A stretch of 22,929 nt of DNA from a virus. The stretch lies in IMG/VR virus record IMGVR_UViG_3300014489_000146, positions 1-22,929 of that record; one strand, 5' to 3'. A program made the position numbers and the translations under genes. Under the pieces are notes generated by a model. That model was not told where the DNA came from. It worked only from the letters and a program-made list of their open reading frames with translations, and did not search any database. Of the stretch, positions 21,606-22,929 are shown one piece after another (the first letter of the stretch is position 1; the number at the start of each line of letters is the position of its first letter).

Positions 21606-22728
21606 GGACGGCACCACCTGGGCCTATCTCTACGACCGGCGCACCGGCGCGGCGATCGGCAAGGAGCAGGTCATCGCAACGGCCGCGGTTCGACCGGGCA
21701 CGATGTCCTCGCTCATCGCGGCGTATCGAGAAACAGCCCGCTTTAAGTCGAGGAAGCCCGGCACCCGTGAGATATACGGGCGTACACTGGATTACCTGGA
21801 CACCACGATCGGCGACCTTCCAATCCGCGCCATCGCGCCGGCCACGGTCCAGACCATCAAAGAAGCGATGCAGGATAAGCCCTCGAAGGCCAACCAAGTG
21901 CTGGCCCTGCTGTCCATCCTGTTCAAGTTGGCGATCCGGCAGGGAGTGATCCAGGTCAACCCGGCGGCCGAGCCAGGTAAGCTCGAAGTCAGGCGCCGCG
22001 TCGAGGTCTGGACCCGCGAGGAAGAAGAGCGGCATCTCTCCGCGTTTCGACCGCGGCTGCAACTCTTGTTCGGCCTGATGCTCTACACGCTGCAACGGAT
22101 GTCGGATTGCCTGGTCATGACGATCAACCAGATTTCTGAGCGGGATGGCCGTCTCTATCTGGTGCTGCGTCAACACAAGACCGATGAACTCGTTGGCATC
22201 CCGATTCATAACCGCCTCGACGCAATGCTGCGCGCTCGCCTGGCAGAAGACGTGTGGGTCCGACCGTCGGAAAAGAGCGGCAGGAAGTCGCAGGTGAAGA
22301 GCCTTCTTCTGGTACCGAGTCCGCGTGGCTTGCAATGGTCGCGGCGGAATGCATCGCGGGCCTGGGACCACGACCAGGGGACCGCGGACGAGACGCTGAC
22401 GAAGGAACTGAAATCGGCCGGCTGGAACGATGCTCGGATCAAGGAGGAGCTGGCGCAACGCCACAGGCAGCGTCGGGATCTGCGGCGCACCGGGGTAGTC
22501 CGAATGGCTGAAGGAGGCGCCACGACGCCTCAGATCGCCGCGGTGAGCGGGCATTCGATCGACTACTGCCAGCGCATCGTCGACACGTACCTGCCACGCC
22601 GAACCGAGGTCGCGTTAGGCGGAATTGAGTCGTGGGAGGCCGCGGAAAAATCCGGCCCGCGCGCTATTCGTCTTTCGGACGGGGCGGCATTGGAATCTCA
22701 GGCTCAACAGCGCCGGGACCGAGGTTGA
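21556..22728 (+). CDS. int: Tyrosine-family site-specific integrase
   Basis: The 390-residue protein starts at GTG 21556, with AGGA nine bases upstream. The N-terminal arm- and core-binding region runs to about residue 140 (YGRTLDYLDTTIGDLPIRAI). In the catalytic domain I see R181 (LYTLQRMSD), K208 (LRQHKTD), the box II segment RRDLRRTG with R310, H333 (VSGHS) and the tyrosine Y345 (DTYLPRR). In HxxR terms the usual histidine of box II is replaced by R307. The element's attachment site is the tRNA-Lys 3' end downstream. It is the last gene of the coupled operon controlled by the cI-type operator, and the gene lies entirely inside the element. Confidence 0.93.
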   Translation: MPRPRQDGPKRVVKHLKDGTTWAYLYDRRTGAAIGKEQVIATAAVRPGTMSSLIAAYRETARFKSRKPGTREIYGRTLDYLDTTIGDLPIRAIAPATVQTIKEAMQDKPSKANQVLALLSILFKLAIRQGVIQVNPAAEPGKLEVRRRVEVWTREEEERHLSAFRPRLQLLFGLMLYTLQRMSDCLVMTINQISERDGRLYLVLRQHKTDELVGIPIHNRLDAMLRARLAEDVWVRPSEKSGRKSQVKSLLLVPSPRGLQWSRRNASRAWDHDQGTADETLTKELKSAGWNDARIKEELAQRHRQRRDLRRTGVVRMAEGGATTPQIAAVSGHSIDYCQRIVDTYLPRRTEVALGGIESWEAAEKSGPRAIRLSDGAALESQAQQRRDRG

Positions 22729-22807
22729 GTTTCCGGTTTCCAGTTCAGTTTCCGAAACTACAAACTCCGGAATCCGGAACGAAAATATTTGTCATTTCAA
22801 GGGGTTA
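22729..22807. promoter_or_regulatory. Candidate integrase arm-binding repeats of the att site
   Basis: Between the integrase stop and the tRNA lie short repeats: GTTTCC three times (22729, 22736 and 22748), GTTTCCGAAAC dyad at 22748-22758, and TCCGGAA twice in tandem (22766-22772 and 22773-22779). An AAATATTT palindrome at 22783-22790 sits in AT-rich DNA that may bend or bind an IHF-like protein. The pattern suits integrase arm sites, but the core crossover is not defined. Confidence 0.45.
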
Positions 22808-22883
22808 TGGTGAGCCCGGTGGGACTCGAACCCACGGCCCCAAGATTAAAAGTCTCGTGCTCTACCAACTGAGCTACGGGCTC
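22808..22883 (-). tRNA. tRNA-Lys (anticodon TTT)
   Basis: The minus strand folds as a complete 76-base tRNA including an encoded CCA end. The acceptor pairs GAGCCCG with CGGGCTC, the D-arm carries AGCTCAGTTGGTAGAGC, the anticodon loop ACTTTTAAT has anticodon TTT, and the T-arm is GTGGG, TTCGAGT, CCCAC. Its 3' end faces the integrase, the expected geometry for an element using the tRNA 3' end as attachment site. Confidence 0.97.
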
Positions 22884-22929
22884 ACGCGCGCGGGTTGAAC
22901 GACAGGACGGGCGGCGGGTCAAGGGATGA

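Larger units (their letters stand above)
1..22807. mobile_element. Integrated plasmid/phage-like element, right part, in tRNA-Lys
   Basis: The segment is bounded on the right by the 3' end of a tRNA-Lys gene, next to a tyrosine integrase that reads toward it, which is the usual layout of a tRNA-targeted element. Inside are a cI/cro-type switch, an excisionase-like gene, a ParA/RHH partition pair, a replication-type winged-helix protein, a serine recombinase, an HK97-type portal and HNH gene without terminase, and two lower-GC cargo genes. The left end is outside the window because no second copy of the tRNA 3' end was found. Whether it is a defective prophage, an integrative plasmid or a phage satellite cannot be decided from this segment. 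The right edge is well supported; the assumption that one continuous element reaches the left edge is inference. Confidence 0.7.

Noticed and set aside
21553-22554. 333-codon minus-strand frame opposite the integrase
   Set aside because: The integrase frame has the catalytic residues; this one has none and is its mirror.
22632-22898. Open frame of 88 codons with GEPGGTRTHGPKIKS near its end
   Set aside because: Its 3' part is an antisense reading of the tRNA-Lys gene, a common false annotation, and the rest overlaps the integrase end in another frame.
1-22929. CRISPR array, insertion sequence ends or conjugation genes
   Set aside because: No regularly spaced 25-40-bp repeats, no transposase with terminal repeats and no relaxase or type IV secretion gene could be seen.

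Overview
The window looks like the right-hand part of an integrated mobile element in a GC-rich alphaproteobacterium, most likely an Acetobacteraceae-type member of the Rhodospirillales. That placement is inferred from GC-rich coding, a HAF-repeat/Hint_2 exoprotein of the kind common in that family, and the alphaproteobacterial character of the phage genes; no core marker gene is present to confirm it. The right boundary is a tRNA-Lys(TTT) gene (22808-22883, minus strand). A tyrosine integrase lies directly beside its 3' end, so the element probably occupies everything from about 22807 leftward and runs off the left edge. No second copy of the tRNA 3' end was seen.

Layout. (1) 1-5110, plus strand: a tightly packed run of small plasmid/phage-type genes (a DUF3560 protein, seven small unrecognised proteins, a small Cys-rich protein) ending in a 564-residue fusion of an N6-adenine methyltransferase and a ParB domain. 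(2) 5428-8850, plus strand: a lower-GC cargo gene for a large lipase-like/HAF-repeat/Hint_2 protein. (3) 9043-13537, minus strand: a broken phage packaging block (DUF6362-like protein, HNH nuclease, HK97-type portal) with no terminase, interrupted by a serine recombinase. (4) 14186-14866, plus strand: a lower-GC cargo gene with a HEPN-like motif, possibly anti-phage. (5) 15140-18341, minus strand: a plasmid-maintenance block of two unknown proteins, a winged-helix replication-type protein, a structured noncoding region, a small ParA and an overlapping ribbon-helix-helix (RHH) partner. (6) 19198-19928: a divergent cro/cI-type switch. (7) 20178-22728, plus strand: six overlapping genes ending in an excisionase-like protein and the integrase.

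The most notable signal is a set of tandem boxes with an exact 8-bp period and core RCTA. They lie upstream of parA, over the stop codon of the RHH gene, and 12 kb away upstream of the methyltransferase-ParB fusion. A weaker set covers a candidate promoter of the DUF3560 operon. RHH proteins of the MetJ/ParG/Omega kind bind tandem repeats of 7-8 bp, so I infer one RHH regulator that both autoregulates partition and controls the ParB-methyltransferase operon. A second circuit is also visible: a motif in the cro/cI intergenic region recurs upstream of the integrase operon, so the cI-type repressor probably controls excision and integration.

Taken together the element reads as a plasmid/phage hybrid: it has partition and replication-like genes, a lysogeny-type switch, tRNA integration and a crippled packaging module. 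No relaxase, conjugation gene, capsid or terminase was seen in the window.
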